Assembly: GCA_020186115.1 (NCBI GenBank)
Contig: WSYJ01000011.1
Coordinates: forward strand, 62,001 to 126,000
Length of the DNA: 64,000 nt
Source of the DNA: Histomonas meleagridis
Taxonomy: Eukaryota > Parabasalia > Tritrichomonadida > Dientamoebidae
Direction: 5' to 3'
This document shows, one piece after another, positions 8,800-19,668 of this stretch. The position numbers and the translations under genes were made by a program. Positions within the stretch are counted from its first letter, which is position 1. Each line of letters starts with the position of its first letter. Under the pieces are notes generated by a model. The model was not told the origin of the DNA and did not search any database. It saw only the letters and a program-made list of their open reading frames with translations.

Positions 8800-10246
8800 T
8801 CAATATGTTCCATATGGATCGGGTACAAATGCGTATTGTTGATTGTCTGGATCAATTTTTCATCTCACTCAATGCAATCGTCGTCCTCACAACGTCAGGA
8901 TCATCTGCGGCGACTTCTGTGTTGCGATATATGTCAACGTTCTGACGATTTTCTGCGTCATTCTCCAAGTCGTCAAGAAACTCTTCGAACTCCTCTTGAT
9001 CAGACTCGTTCACAGGCGCAAGTTCCTTCACGTGCCACTGACGACGTTTGTTACGTTTCTTATGTTCAACACTTTTACCAACAATAATAACTTCTGAAAG
9101 ATTATGTCGCTGGAAGACTTCCGCATCTTTGTCTGTTAGCACACTGCTTCGAATGTCATAGCCAAGAACAACATCGTTCTCGTGTAAGATATTCCCTAAG
9201 TGACTTCGAACTGAAATATGTTCGCTATATGTTTCTTCATCAACAAGTTCAATGTCAGCAACTTGGAATCGTCCAATTTTTGCTCCAATGCATTCAATAG
9301 AAATAACAACAAATTTCTTGAGATCACTCAGAGAAAGAATCGCATTAAATGGACGCTTCCAATATTTAGGACCGTCAATGTCAATGATTTTCGCTGTGTG
9401 CGGATCGATCATTTTAATATTACGCGTAATACGTAATACAACTGCAATGAAGCATTGATTGCCTGTGCCTTTAACTAAGTAATCTGGAAGTATAACTAAG
9501 TCTTGACGATTTAATGGTGGCGCTCGAACACTAATCGAATAACGTGAATCAATAGTCGAGTTTTGAATATCTTCACCAACTTGACGATGCGAATCTTCAA
9601 CAAGAACTGGAAGATGATTTTGAATAAAATTAACAAATGACATCGCTGATGACTTATCAGAAAAATGGAAATCAACACCTGACTTTTGGCGCTGAATGTT
9701 AACTGCTTTCGAGTGCGCATGATGTGATAAGATAACTTGTTCAAGCCAAAATAATGTACGACGATGTTTGCTGTCCATCCGTAACTGAACATTAGCAATC
9801 CAATGATCACGTGGCGTGGCGGCTTCACAACATTGTGGACATTGCATATTACAAACATTAATAGTTAAAATTAATGTTTGGCGTAAAATAGCTCCATTAA
9901 TAGACTCTTTTTGAACCGTTAATGAAATTTTTAATTTTTTGGAATGTGGTTCTGTATAAAGAAAATGTGCTTCTGTTTTAGTGAAATTTTGAAGTCCTGA
10001 AACTTTAGAAATACAAAGTTGAAGTAACTCGTTAGATTCTAAAGGAAATGCTTGCCATTGTGTAGGACTTGTTTGATATCGACCACATGTACGACAATAT
10101 GTAATAGATGATGTATTCGGAATTTCATTAGAAAAATTACTTTGCGTTCGTAAACATGCTAAACACATATTACTCGGATTAGGTTCAATTGGGACTCCAC
10201 AAATACAACATGGAATCATAGCTACTGTACTCCCAAATTCAGTCAT
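8800..10246 (-). CDS. NMD3: NMD3, 60S ribosomal subunit nuclear-export adaptor (C-terminal frameshift)
   Basis: The N-terminus carries the NMD3 zinc-ribbon pattern: CCICGVPIEPNPSNMCLACLR, then YCRTCGRY, and CNMQCPQC further on. NMD3 binds the pre-60S particle and bridges it to the export receptor CRM1; the acidic C-terminus (EEFEEFLDDLENDAEN) fits the nuclear-export-signal region. The start chosen is the ATG at 10246 (MTEFGS), which is conserved in the inverted copy; an in-frame ATG at 10291 is less likely. An extra A near 8856-8860 makes this ORF stop at 8852, while the other arm reads through to an end mirrored at 8800. The RING gene lies 145 bases upstream on the same strand. Confidence 0.9.
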
Positions 10247-10391
10247 TTCGTTCGATTTTGAAGATTTGAAATTTTGTTGTGGTCGAAGCAAAAATTTTCT
10301 TAACTGAATTTTGTATACTTTATGAAAAATTGGATTCGAATAATTTCATTTCATCAAAATAAAAATTAATTTTTATACGTGATTTTATTGA

Positions 10392-10943
10392 TTAATGTTG
10401 CATCTGAATAATTTGAAGAATTTCTTCTTCACTAATACCTGAAGATGATAACTCATGAAGAAAACTTGGATCAATATTATATTGAAGTGATGCTGCAATA
10501 ATTTCATCACTAAACCCTGTTAATTCATCCCATTGAATACCTTCACGTAATTCTTTTTCATGTTTAGAAAATTGAAGATCGTCAAAATCTTGAATTTTAA
10601 GATTTTCTTTCCGTTGATTAGCTTTAACACTTAAATTACATTTCCGACAAAATGGACATGTCTTTTCTTCTGGAGTAATACATGCTGCAAAACACTCTGT
10701 ACAAATATGTTGGTGACAACAATTCGTTTCATTAATTAATGGATAAAAATTATAACAAATAGAACATGTAATATTATTCATAGATGTTTGTTCTGATGAA
10801 AAAGGTGAAATTGGTGTTAAATGTCCTTTGTTAACTTCTTCTTCAATTTGTTTTTCTGTCCATTTATATTTATTATAAAGATGATTAAATGTGATTTGAT
10901 GTTTTGATCTTGATCTGAACATTATTAAAGAAGAAATTGACAA
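10392..10943 (-). CDS. RING-finger protein, Sip5-like
   Basis: 183 residues (170-odd if the ATG at 10922 is used). A compact RING: CSICYNFYPL, then NCCHQHICTECFAAC, then CPFCRKC. Spacing and the CC-Q-ICTECF signature resemble fungal Sip5-type RINGs. The C-terminal stretch (DEIIAASLQYNIDPSFL...GISEEEILQIIQ) resembles a UBA or CUE-like helix bundle. E3 ubiquitin ligase activity is expected from the RING but inferred. It is divergent from the NDR kinase gene with 53 bases between the two ATGs. The copy at 26682-27233 is identical in length and intact. Confidence 0.8.
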   Translation of the reverse strand: MSISSLIMFRSRSKHQITFNHLYNKYKWTEKQIEEEVNKGHLTPISPFSSEQTSMNNITCSICYNFYPLINETNCCHQHICTECFAACITPEEKTCPFCRKCNLSVKANQRKENLKIQDFDDLQFSKHEKELREGIQWDELTGFSDEIIAASLQYNIDPSFLHELSSSGISEEEILQIIQMQH

Positions 10944-10960
10944 AATAATTATTCAATGCC

Positions 10961-10968
10961 AAACGGTC
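10961..10968. promoter_or_regulatory. AAACGGTC motif in shared bidirectional promoter
   Basis: The only GC-rich block in the 53 bases between the RING and kinase start codons, continuing as AAACGGTCTCCGC. It is preserved in the right arm. Shared control of the two genes is an inference from spacing. Confidence 0.35.
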
Positions 10969-10996
10969 TCCGCTGAATATTTTTAAGTAAAGTTTT

Positions 10997-12386
10997 ATGA
11001 CATCAGTTGTTAGACCAGCAGCGATTACATATAATTTTGATCCTAATATTTTAAATGAAATAGCGAATGACATTGGAGTTAGTCGCGAAACACAAATTAA
11101 AGTTATTAGTATTCGGCAATTTTTTGACGACCATTATAACAAAATATCGAATGATGCTATTGAACGAGAACGACGTCATACTAAGATCAACAATTTTTTG
11201 AGCAAAGAAAATCTTACACAAGAAGAACGTGAAGAGTATTACCAAAAATTTTTGACTGAAGAATCAACATATACGCGAGTTATGCGTACTAGATTTAAAG
11301 CAGAACGTTATGTACGTTTAAAAATGATTGGCCGTGGAGGTTATGGAGAAGTTTGGTTAGCAGGTGATCGAACTACTTCAGAATTATGTGCGTTAAAAGT
11401 CTTAAAGAAAGCGAAAATTATTATTGATCAACAAGTTAATAATGTTCGATCAGAACGTGATGTATTAAGTATTTCCAATAATCCATGGATTGTTGAGTTA
11501 AAATGTTCATTTCAAGATCAAGAATATCTTTATCTTTCATTAGAATATGTTCCAGGCGGTGATTTAATGGGGGCTTTTAATGAAATATCAAACGTTTCAA
11601 CCATCGTGGGCGAAATTTTATATAGCAGAAATCTGTTTAGCGATTCATTCTGTTCATTCGTTAGGATATTTACATCGAGATCTTAAACCAGATAACATAT
11701 TAATTAATTTAAATGGTCATATTAAACTTACAGACTTTGGACTAGCGACTAATTATTCCAAACCAGAGATTGATATTTCATTAATATTAGATGAGATTGG
11801 ATTTACTATTGATCAAATTAATGAAATTTATTCATCGCGAAATTCAGGCCGTCCGCATCATACGCGCGACAATCATATTGAAGCGTTATCTATTGATTAT
11901 GCATCGCCCGAATTACTTTGCGGACAAAACGCGACGCCTTCGAGCGACTTTTGGGCAGTTGGCGTCATTCTTTACGAAATGATCTATGGATATCCTCCGT
12001 TTTATAGTAAGAAAGCGAAGCACATTGCGCGCAAAATCCTCAATTGGACGAACACGCTTCAATTTCCTGTTACACAAAATGCGACAATTGAAGCAGTCGA
12101 CTTGATGCGGCATTTGATATGCGACGAGACAGAGCGGTACGGCTTCGAGGAGATCATTTCGCACCCGTTCTTCAATGGATTTGATTTCGAAGAGCCATTC
12201 TCGAACACGCCGCCGTTTATACCTATCATCAAATCACCAACAGACACTTCGCATTTCGAACAATTAGAGCCATTGCCACACCAAACATGCGGCCACATCC
12301 CTCTGTCAGATTTGGCACAATTCGCATTCGTCGGATTTACATATAAGCCTCGACCAAATAACACTGTTTTGTCAAGTTTTGAATAA
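10997..12386 (+). CDS. NDR-type AGC protein kinase (one-base frameshift)
   Basis: About 463 codons once one extra G near 11567-11571 (GGGGG here, GGGG in the other arm) is discounted; as written the frame breaks after PGGDLMG. Motifs: glycine loop GRGGYG, VAIK-type Lys in ALKVLKK, HRDLKPDN, DFG, a long insert between DFG and the P+1 loop (about 50 residues, typical of NDR/LATS kinases), SPE in place of APE, and the NDR-like WTNTLQFP after the catalytic lobe. The N-terminal helix preceding the domain resembles the MOB-binding region. NDR kinases act with MOB proteins in cell-cycle exit and morphogenesis. The right-arm copy has different breaks. Confidence 0.85.
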
Positions 12387-12607
12387 AGTATTTATTTATT
12401 ATATAAATAAAAATAAAAATAAATAAAAATAAAAATTTTATTTGTTCTTAAACATTTTAACATTATCTATAACAATAATAAATGATTTTATAAATACCAA
12501 TTTAAGAAAACAAAGATTGATATACAAATAAATATAAAAGAATTTTATTTTTCTTTCATTGTTTTTGTTCTTCCATATGAATAAATGAAATCTTAAGAAG
12601 TAACTAT

Positions 12608-12886
12608 TTACCTTTTTTGCTCTTCCCCAGGAACCGGTATTGTATGGCAATATACGCAATGAAAGAGATCGTTTGTGGAAATTAAACCAACGCAGTACCC
12701 ATTGTGATAAGTAGCTGCTCTATCACAATTAATTTCGCCGACCTCAAACGGGTAAAGTATATCATTCGCACATATGTCGTATGTTCTACTTTCGGAATAC
12801 AGATGCACCCCAACTCTGAACGTATCGAGGTAGCCAACTTTGAATTGCTTTCTTTCTCTTTCGATACTATCTATTTCCCTATGCAC
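12608..12886 (-). CDS. short conserved ORF of unknown function
   Basis: 92 codons encoding a polar, Cys-containing peptide (KVGYLDTFRVGVHLYSESRTYD..., then CDRAATYHNGYC and FHCVYCHTI). Upstream codons in the same frame remain open back to about 12960 with more Cys (ICYFNCKCNN), so this may be part of a larger extracellular-type protein. It is preserved in the right arm without substitutions that I can see; one extra A there changes the last residues. No family is recognised. It may be a relic belonging to the decayed locus next to it. Confidence 0.35.
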   Translation of the reverse strand: MHREIDSIERERKQFKVGYLDTFRVGVHLYSESRTYDICANDILYPFEVGEINCDRAATYHNGYCVGLISTNDLFHCVYCHTIPVPGEEQKR

Positions 12887-12929
12887 ATCACTGTTGTTGC
12901 ATTTACAATTGAAGTAACATATTGAATAA

Positions 12930-14300
12930 TTTGATTTTTGTGATCACTGTCATTTGAGGATTTTGATCCTTGTGTTTTAATAATGATCCTTGTTAATATG
13001 TATTATTAATTGTTCATTAGTATTAAGTTTATATTCTTAGTAATATAATCTTTGATTAAATTATTATACATCTCAAGTGCTTCTTTTGAAAATGAATAAA
13101 AAATCATTTGCAATAACATCTTTTATTATGTTTAAACATAATGTAATATCTTGTTTTAATAATTTTTCCCAATTTGGATTATAAACTTGATGTTCTTCAT
13201 CAAAAAAATTGTTTAAATATATTCGATAAGCTTGAATTAAAATCTGAATTAAATGAAGGAATTTCTTTAAACTTCGAAAAGAATTTGAAATATTTTTCTA
13301 TATAAGAACATAATGTTTGCCCATCAATTTAATGGATATTTTTAATTGTATCATTTATAAAAGTTATTATATCTTGTAATGATTTCCAATAAACATTAAC
13401 ACAAAAATCTTCTTCAGGAACATCGTTAATACATTGATATGTTCCGCAGATAATAATATCAATATCATTAAAATATATTTTTGGTATATTGTTTTCAGTA
13501 AAAAGTCATAAAAAATCATTCGTATAGTTTGTCCAGATGCTTTTCTGTTTTTGTTAGTATTACGAAAGTTTTTAAGATCAGTAGTATATCCACTAAATAT
13601 AGTAAAGAACCTTGAAGTGATTCAGAGCCTTCTGTATCACAAAAGAATATGTCACAGTATTTCTGTATTAATTTTATTTTCAACTTTGTAGACTTATAAT
13701 AAATTATGAAGTCTGATTGGTCAATAAATATTACAACCAACTATAATGCTATGTGATGAAAGAAAGCCAACAATTGAATTAAGTATAAGATGTGGTCGAT
13801 TTATGAATGTTAGTGATAATATTTTAATGTATCCATTATAAAAAGATGCCTTCAACTTTAAAATTGTTGATAGATGAATTATTTGAAGAGGAAAATAACA
13901 TTTTTCAGTAATTTCGATTTCTGGAGTGTTAATAATTGATCCTTTTTCAAAATAAAGATCTCCTGAACATGATATTTTGATAGATTGAATTGTATAATTA
14001 AATGTAATTCGAAGTTTTGATTTACTGTTATCGAAGGCGAATTTAGTGACGTATTAGATATAGAAACAGAAGCAGAAGGAATTGTAATTGAGTTGACCGA
14101 AATTAAATTTGTGAAAATAATTCTTGAAAGTTTAGAACTTTGTCCTTCAATTGAAAGAGCTCCCGCACAATTTGGTTCGTCATCTATTAAAATAGGATAA
14201 GATGATGATAGATCAGACGAATTAGAATCAAAGAATGAATCATTTAACTTAATGAATCAACACTTAATTATTATTTAATTTTATTGCTTTCATTAACAAT
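12930..14300 (-). pseudogene. decayed gene locus, possibly Pmp-like surface protein
   Basis: Several minus-strand segments read as protein but are interrupted. The best (about 14240-13750) gives SSSYPILIDDEPNCEGAL, then SKLSRIIFTN and a run of short Ser/Ile-rich beta-like units. EGAL plus FTN recalls the GGA(I/L/V)/FxxN repeats of Pmp-like proteins known in Trichomonas. Further pieces (13740-13516; around 13460-13310; around 13220-13090) follow with stops between. The same segments are mirrored in the right arm, so decay preceded the duplication. Function unassigned. Confidence 0.35.
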
Positions 14301-14475
14301 ATATTCAACCTCACATTCACTTCCATCACAATTAAAAACGGTTTGTGACCGTTAAAACATAACTTTTTCAGCAAGAAAATTTTTATCTCAATTCCCACTT
14401 TTTTGAATATGCCGATAATGGTGAAAAGGTTTTGTTCACTAGATTTTTACTTGTCTGGTACTCTGTAAAACAAAA

Positions 14476-17042
14476 ATGAACAATTGGGAAACAATTCAGT
14501 TTATTCAACAAAAAATATTTTCCTTAAATAAAGAAAATGTTGTTCAAGTAGCTATTTCAGTGTTTGATATCTTTGATAATAATTATCAGTATTCATTTAA
14601 CTTACTTATTAGTCAAATAATTTATTCATCATTTGTATCAGGTATGAATGATTTCGAAATCTATATGAATTTCATTAAAGAAATAAAAAAAATTGAAGAT
14701 AAGAAACAAATTCAAAGTAAAATACATAAAGTTTTTTTACAAATGATTTTAAATATACATTCTCAAGAATCAAATTATTTTCTTGAGAGAATGATTCAAG
14801 AAAATTTATGTAAATCAAACATAGTTAAACAGATAAGAGAAGAATCATATTTTATACATTACATGTCCAAAAAATTTCTAGAAAAAAATAAATATTTGAA
14901 ACGAAATATGGGAAACTTTGAAGAACTTTCAAAGAATGATTGGGAACTTCATAAGAAATTAATTAAAGAAGGAGCTAATCCGAATGAAATTGCAAGAATA
15001 ATTCGAAATGATGAAATCGGAAAACTTCAAGAAATATCATCACAAACAAATTTTGATTTTAATCAAACAATTGAACCATCAGTTTATGAAAGACATTCAT
15101 TTATTAATCAAAATAATATTACATTAATTGATTATGCAGCATTTTTCAGATCAATTAAATGTTTTAAATATTTACTTATGAATGGTTCTAATATAAAAAA
15201 TGCAGGTAAATATGCAGTTGCAGGTGGAAATGAAGAAATCATTCATTTATGTGAACAAAATCATTCATCATTTAAAGATGGATATGAAGCAGCAATTGAA
15301 TTTCATCGAAATAATATCTTTAAATATCTTTATGAAAATAAAATTACTGAAATTAATAATTTAGAAGAATTTGGAAAGAAGTGTATTTCATCTCATAATT
15401 ATGAAATTTTTATATTTTTACAAAAAGAAGGGATGCCAATTTGCGAAAACATTATTAATGAATCAACAAGAATTGGAAACATATTTCTAATTAAACATTT
15501 TCTTGAAAGTAATCAAATTCCGAAAAATATTTTAGTATTTTCATCAAAGTCAGGAAATATTGAACTTGTTAAATATATTTTAATACAAGAAGGAATTGAT
15601 ATTAATGCTAAAAATAATATTTATTTTGAAAATTTTATATTTTAAAATAATATTTGGAAATTATTTTAAATATTTAATACAGCACTTATTAAAGCATCTA
15701 GAGATAGTCATATAGAAATCGTTAAATTACTTCTTGAACAAGAAGGAATTGATATTAATGCTAAAAATAATATTTATTTTGATAATTTTATATTTTAAAA
15801 TAATATTTGGAAATTATTTTAAATATTTAATACAGCACTTATTAGAGCATCTAATAATGGTCGTACAGAAATCGTTAAATTACTTCTTGAACAAGAAGGA
15901 ATTGATATTAATGCTAAAAATAATATTTATTTTGATAATTTTATATTTTAAAATAATATTTGGAAATTATTTAAAATATTTTATACAGCACTTATGAATG
16001 CATCTGATAATGGTTATACAGAAGTAGTAAAATTACTTCTTGAACAAGAAGGAATTGATATTAATGCTAAAAATGAAATTTATTTTAATAATTTTATATT
16101 TTAAAATAATATTTGGAAATTATTTAAAATATTTTATACAGCACTTATGAATGCATCTTTAAATGACAGAATAGAAATTGTTAAATTACTTCTTGAGCAA
16201 GAAGGAATTGATATTAATGCTAAAAATATTTATTTGTTTTATTTAATATTTGTGTTGATAATTTTATATTTCAAAATAATATTTGAACATTATTTAAAAT
16301 ATTTAATACAGCACTTATATTAGCAGCTGAAAGTGGTAACATAGAAATCGTTAAATTACTTCTTGAACAAGAAGGAATTGATATTAATACTAAAAAATAT
16401 TTATTTGTTATATTTGAAATTTATTTTGATAATTTTATATTTCAAAATAATATTTGGAAATAATTTAAAATATTTAAAACAGCACTTATTAGAGCATCTA
16501 ATAATGGTCGTACAGAAACAGTTAAATTACTTCTTGAACAAGAAGGAATTGATATCAATGCTAAAGATAATATTTATTTTAATAATTTAATATTTCAAAA
16601 TAATATTTGAAATTTATTTAAATTATTTAATACAGCACTTATTAGAGCATCTGATAATGGTTATACAGAAATCGTTAAATTACTTCTTGAACAAGAAGGA
16701 ATTGATATTAATACTCAAAATGTTTATTAATTTTATAAAACATTTCCACAAATAATTTGATGTATTAACTTTTTTTTATGGAAATTATTTTTGTTATTTA
16801 ATACACCTCTTATATTAGCATCACAAAGTGGACATACAGAAATAGTTAAATTACTTCTTACACAAAAAGGTGTTGATATAAATACCAAAAATGATTATAT
16901 ATTTATTTTAATATTTGTTTTAACAATATCATATATCAAAAAAATAATTGGAAATTATTATATATATTTCAAACAGCACATATTTTTTGCTTCTGAAAAT
17001 GGTCACATAGAAATCGTAAATATATTACTTGAACAAGAATGA
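14476..17042 (+). CDS. DUF3447-ankyrin protein with inserts between repeats
   Basis: Codons 1-389 (14476-15645) are open: an N-terminal helical module, a DUF3447-like core (ELSKNDWELHKKLIKEG..., LIDYAAFF-SIKCFKYLLMNG) and degenerate then canonical ankyrin repeats ending DINAKN. From 15616 each further ankyrin block (TALI-AS-NG-TEIVKLLLEQEGIDINAK) is separated from the next by an AT-rich insert carrying stops. Nine more blocks follow, the last ending at an in-frame TGA (17040-17042) that both arms share. If the inserts are removed from the mRNA, this is one long ankyrin protein; if not, a 389-residue protein with a decayed tail. Partner and location are unknown. Confidence 0.6.
15598..17042 (+). 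repeat. tandem array: ankyrin block plus intron-like insert
   Basis: The codon GAT of GATATTAATGCTAAA recurs at 15598, 15751, 15904, 16057, 16210, 16380, 16551, 16704, 16875 and 17046. Periods are therefore 153, 153, 153, 153, 170, 171, 153, 171 and 171 bp. About 102 bp of each is a 34-residue ankyrin repeat; the remaining 51-69 bp is the insert. Insert ends are conserved: ATTTATTT near the left and TTTGGAAATTATTT-AAATATTT--ACAG before GCACTT. In-frame TAA codons occur in most inserts and in none of the ankyrin blocks before the last. Confidence 0.85.
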
Positions 17043-17856
17043 ATTGATATAAATGCTAAAGATATTAATGTATAAAGCTTAATGTTTATCCAAATTTTTT
17101 TAGATTTTAATATTATATTTGAAAATTATATAAAATATTTTTTATAACATACATGTATGCAAAAGAAAATGATTATACCAAATAATTGAAATGATTTGTA
17201 AAATGAAGGAATCCAATATGATATAACAGATAAAGCAAATGATCAAATGGAATTCTTTCCATTTTGGTAAAGAATTGATATCATTCTAAAAAACTTATTG
17301 AATAAACATATATAAAAAGTTAACGAATTTTTTAAACACGTAACATATTTTAATGAGGTTTAAATTTATTTAGTTACATAAATTGAAGTCAAAAGAAATT
17401 ATTCAAAGTGAAATAAAGAGAAATTTCAATTCCATTCCTCTCACCAAAAATTGTGTTGTAAAATCATCCGACTTTTTATGCAAAAAATTAAAACAAATTT
17501 AGTTTGAAAATAAATTATGTCAATTCATTTCTATCACAATATGGATCATATGTATAAGGAAAAAGGTATCATAAAATGCTGTGAACAATTATAGTTGAAA
17601 CAAATTTTTGACAAAAATTAGCTTTCTTTGGCATTAATATCCAAAATAATGTTTAAATGATATTTTCTTTGTTTAAACAAGAGATCAAATTAGGTTGATA
17701 TAAAAATTTTAAATTTTTTTTTCTCATTTAAATGGAGTTTTTGTATATAAGCTTATGGCACTTTTCTAATACTAAATTAAACGGTCTTATAGTCAGTTTT
17801 CCCATAAACTTCCATCCTGGAATCCAGGTACCCCAATAAATCCTTCATACAAACAC
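17043..17856. other. intergenic: end of left arm and upstream region of spacer gene
   Basis: The arm ends near 17713. Past it lie AAACGGTC at 17779-17786 and a small hairpin (CCTGGAATCCAGG, about 17816-17828), followed by the ATG at 17857. No gene seen from 17076 to 17856. Confidence 0.5.
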
Positions 17857-19668
17857 ATGAACCAAAACCAACAAAATGCTCAAAATCAAAAAATTCCAAA
17901 TACAAACCAGCAACTTTCAAATCAAAATCAACAGTATATAAACACAAACCAACAATTTCTAGATCCTAATCAACAATTTTTTACCTTAAACCAGCAATAT
18001 TTAACACCAAACCAACAATTCTTTACCTTAAACCAGCAATATTTAGCACCAAATCAATTTGCAGATCCAAATCAGCAATATTTAAATCCAAACCAACCAT
18101 TTTTAACACCAGGTCAACAATTTATTAATCCACAATTTCTCATTCCTCCACGAATCATAATTTCTGGTCCACAATATTCAATTCCATCACAGCCCACCAA
18201 AAAAGAATCCCACAACCCAACTCACAATGATGTCCAAACATATTTTGATATATGTGGCTTTAATCCCAATGTCAGAGGTTCCATGTATGAAGCCAATGCC
18301 AGAATAAATTCTTCCACAGCCACCAATCTTAAGTACATTGTTAACACTGTCATCAAACATAAAGCATTACGATATCGTCCCAAATATCAAAAGCTGAAAA
18401 GTTTAAATATTACTGACGATACGTTAATATGTCAATCGACTCGTTCTTCATTCATTGAATATGTTTTACCTTGCGATAAATATTTACATTTTCATTATAA
18501 CATCATCAACACAATAAAACATAATTATCAATATCATAAAATCAATGGTGAGCAAGTTGATTTAATATGTATACAACTTATAAATCATTTTTTAGGGTTT
18601 GAAGAGCCACGAATTGGATTCTTATTGCATACGATTGGCGATTGTAGCGAACAGTACTTAAGAATATGTTCAATCAAAGCGGAAATCATTCTTTACTATA
18701 TATACAACGCTGATCCACAAGATTCGATTCGATTAATATACAATAGTTTTGTATTAGCATTAAATTCCGAAACATTAAAAGAACTCGAAGTTTATAAGCG
18801 CGCAAACACTAAAGATTCAACAAACAAAAGATTTCTATGGGTCAAATCAGGGAAAAGGATAATTCTTGATGATTACATTAAATGTTATTTATATTTGCGC
18901 TTCCTTGATATATTATTTAATACGTATTGCATTAATCCATGTAATCCATATCCAAATGGCACTGTGCAATATGAATACTTCGAGAAAGTCAAAGGATTTC
19001 ATAATGTGCAAACATTAACGAGTTTTTTCCAACACATAAATTTGAACTTTACAATGGATATTAGAATGGGCACAAGTGGAATATTATCAATGTTGACTAA
19101 ATTCCCAAGAATTGATTATCAAATCAAAAATGGAGTCGATTTAAATGATTACATTTATTACAATGACATCGAATGGAATCACGTTTCTGAACTTTATACT
19201 TTACAATACTTAAAACTATTGAATCTCTTCAAAAATGATTTGAAGTCAATTCCAAATAATGGAATCAACTTTTGTAAGTGGATGTTCATCCAAACTATTC
19301 GTTGTGATTGTGATTTGTTTGGTTGTGAGAATACTTTCGATGATAATCTGTTGGATAATATAAAATTTAAAAATATCGAAACAGCTGAATTTTTTTATTT
19401 AAATGTTTGCAATTGTGTTTTGAAAATTGTTCAAAAAAATGTCGAATTATTAAATGGTATAATCGATGTGAGTAAAATAGCGTTCGTTACAATAATTAAT
19501 GATGATAAAATCGTCTTCGTTGAGGCAAAAGATGGTGCAGCGCCAACAGGACAAAAGGTGAATTTGGGAAAAGGAGAATGCAAAATGGAAGAAATCGAAT
19601 TGCTGAAGAATTATAAGACAACTTTTAATATTTCAAATAGCCCTCCAAAAAATATGAAAAAGAAATAG
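17857..19668 (+). CDS. 603-residue protein with Asn/Gln-rich N-terminal repeats, unique to the palindrome centre
   Basis: Residues 1-95 are short Asn/Gln/Pro repeats of about 10-11 residues (NQQYL-PNQQF). From about residue 120 a globular region begins (DVQTYFDICGFNPNVRGSMYEANARIN), mostly alpha-helical, with scattered Cys (CIN-CNPYPNG, CDCDLFGCENTF) and a lysine-rich end. No known domain is recognised. Base composition and long uninterrupted frame indicate a real gene. It is the only gene in the 2.2-kb spacer between the inverted arms and has no second copy here. The start is the first ATG, 71 bases after AAACGGTC. Confidence 0.7.
   Translation: MNQNQQNAQNQKIPNTNQQLSNQNQQYINTNQQFLDPNQQFFTLNQQYLTPNQQFFTLNQQYLAPNQFADPNQQYLNPNQPFLTPGQQFINPQFLIPPRIIISGPQYSIPSQPTKKESHNPTHNDVQTYFDICGFNPNVRGSMYEANARINSSTATNLKYIVNTVIKHKALRYRPKYQKLKSLNITDDTLICQSTRSSFIEYVLPCDKYLHFHYNIINTIKHNYQYHKINGEQVDLICIQLINHFLGFEEPRIGFLLHTIGDCSEQYLRICSIKAEIILYYIYNADPQDSIRLIYNSFVLALNSETLKELEVYKRANTKDSTNKRFLWVKSGKRIILDDYIKCYLYLRFLDILFNTYCINPCNPYPNGTVQYEYFEKVKGFHNVQTLTSFFQHINLNFTMDIRMGTSGILSMLTKFPRIDYQIKNGVDLNDYIYYNDIEWNHVSELYTLQYLKLLNLFKNDLKSIPNNGINFCKWMFIQTIRCDCDLFGCENTFDDNLLDNIKFKNIETAEFFYLNVCNCVLKIVQKNVELLNGIIDVSKIAFVTIINDDKIVFVEAKDGAAPTGQKVNLGKGECKMEEIELLKNYKTTFNISNSPPKNMKKK

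Larger units (their letters stand above)
2990..17713. repeat. left arm of large inverted duplication
   Basis: The reverse complement of this segment recurs at 19877-30565. The outer junction is the sequence AAAAGCGAAGAGCATAAAAG (2991 here, 30565 in the other arm). The inner junction is TTGATATAAAAATTTTAAA (ends about 17713; mirrored from about 19877). Gene order is the same in both arms: RhoGEF, NMD3, RING, NDR kinase, short ORF, relic, DUF3447-ankyrin gene. This arm is about 4 kb longer because it holds the CENP-C gene and its flanks (about 4475-8650). In the stretches compared by eye, differences are mostly single-base indels with few substitutions. Confidence 0.9.

Noticed and set aside
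15734-15997. Hydrophobic ORF across the ankyrin array (also 16363-16590 and 21593-21856)
   Set aside because: It is the ankyrin array read in another frame; it stays open only because the unit length is a multiple of three. The ankyrin frame shows family conservation.
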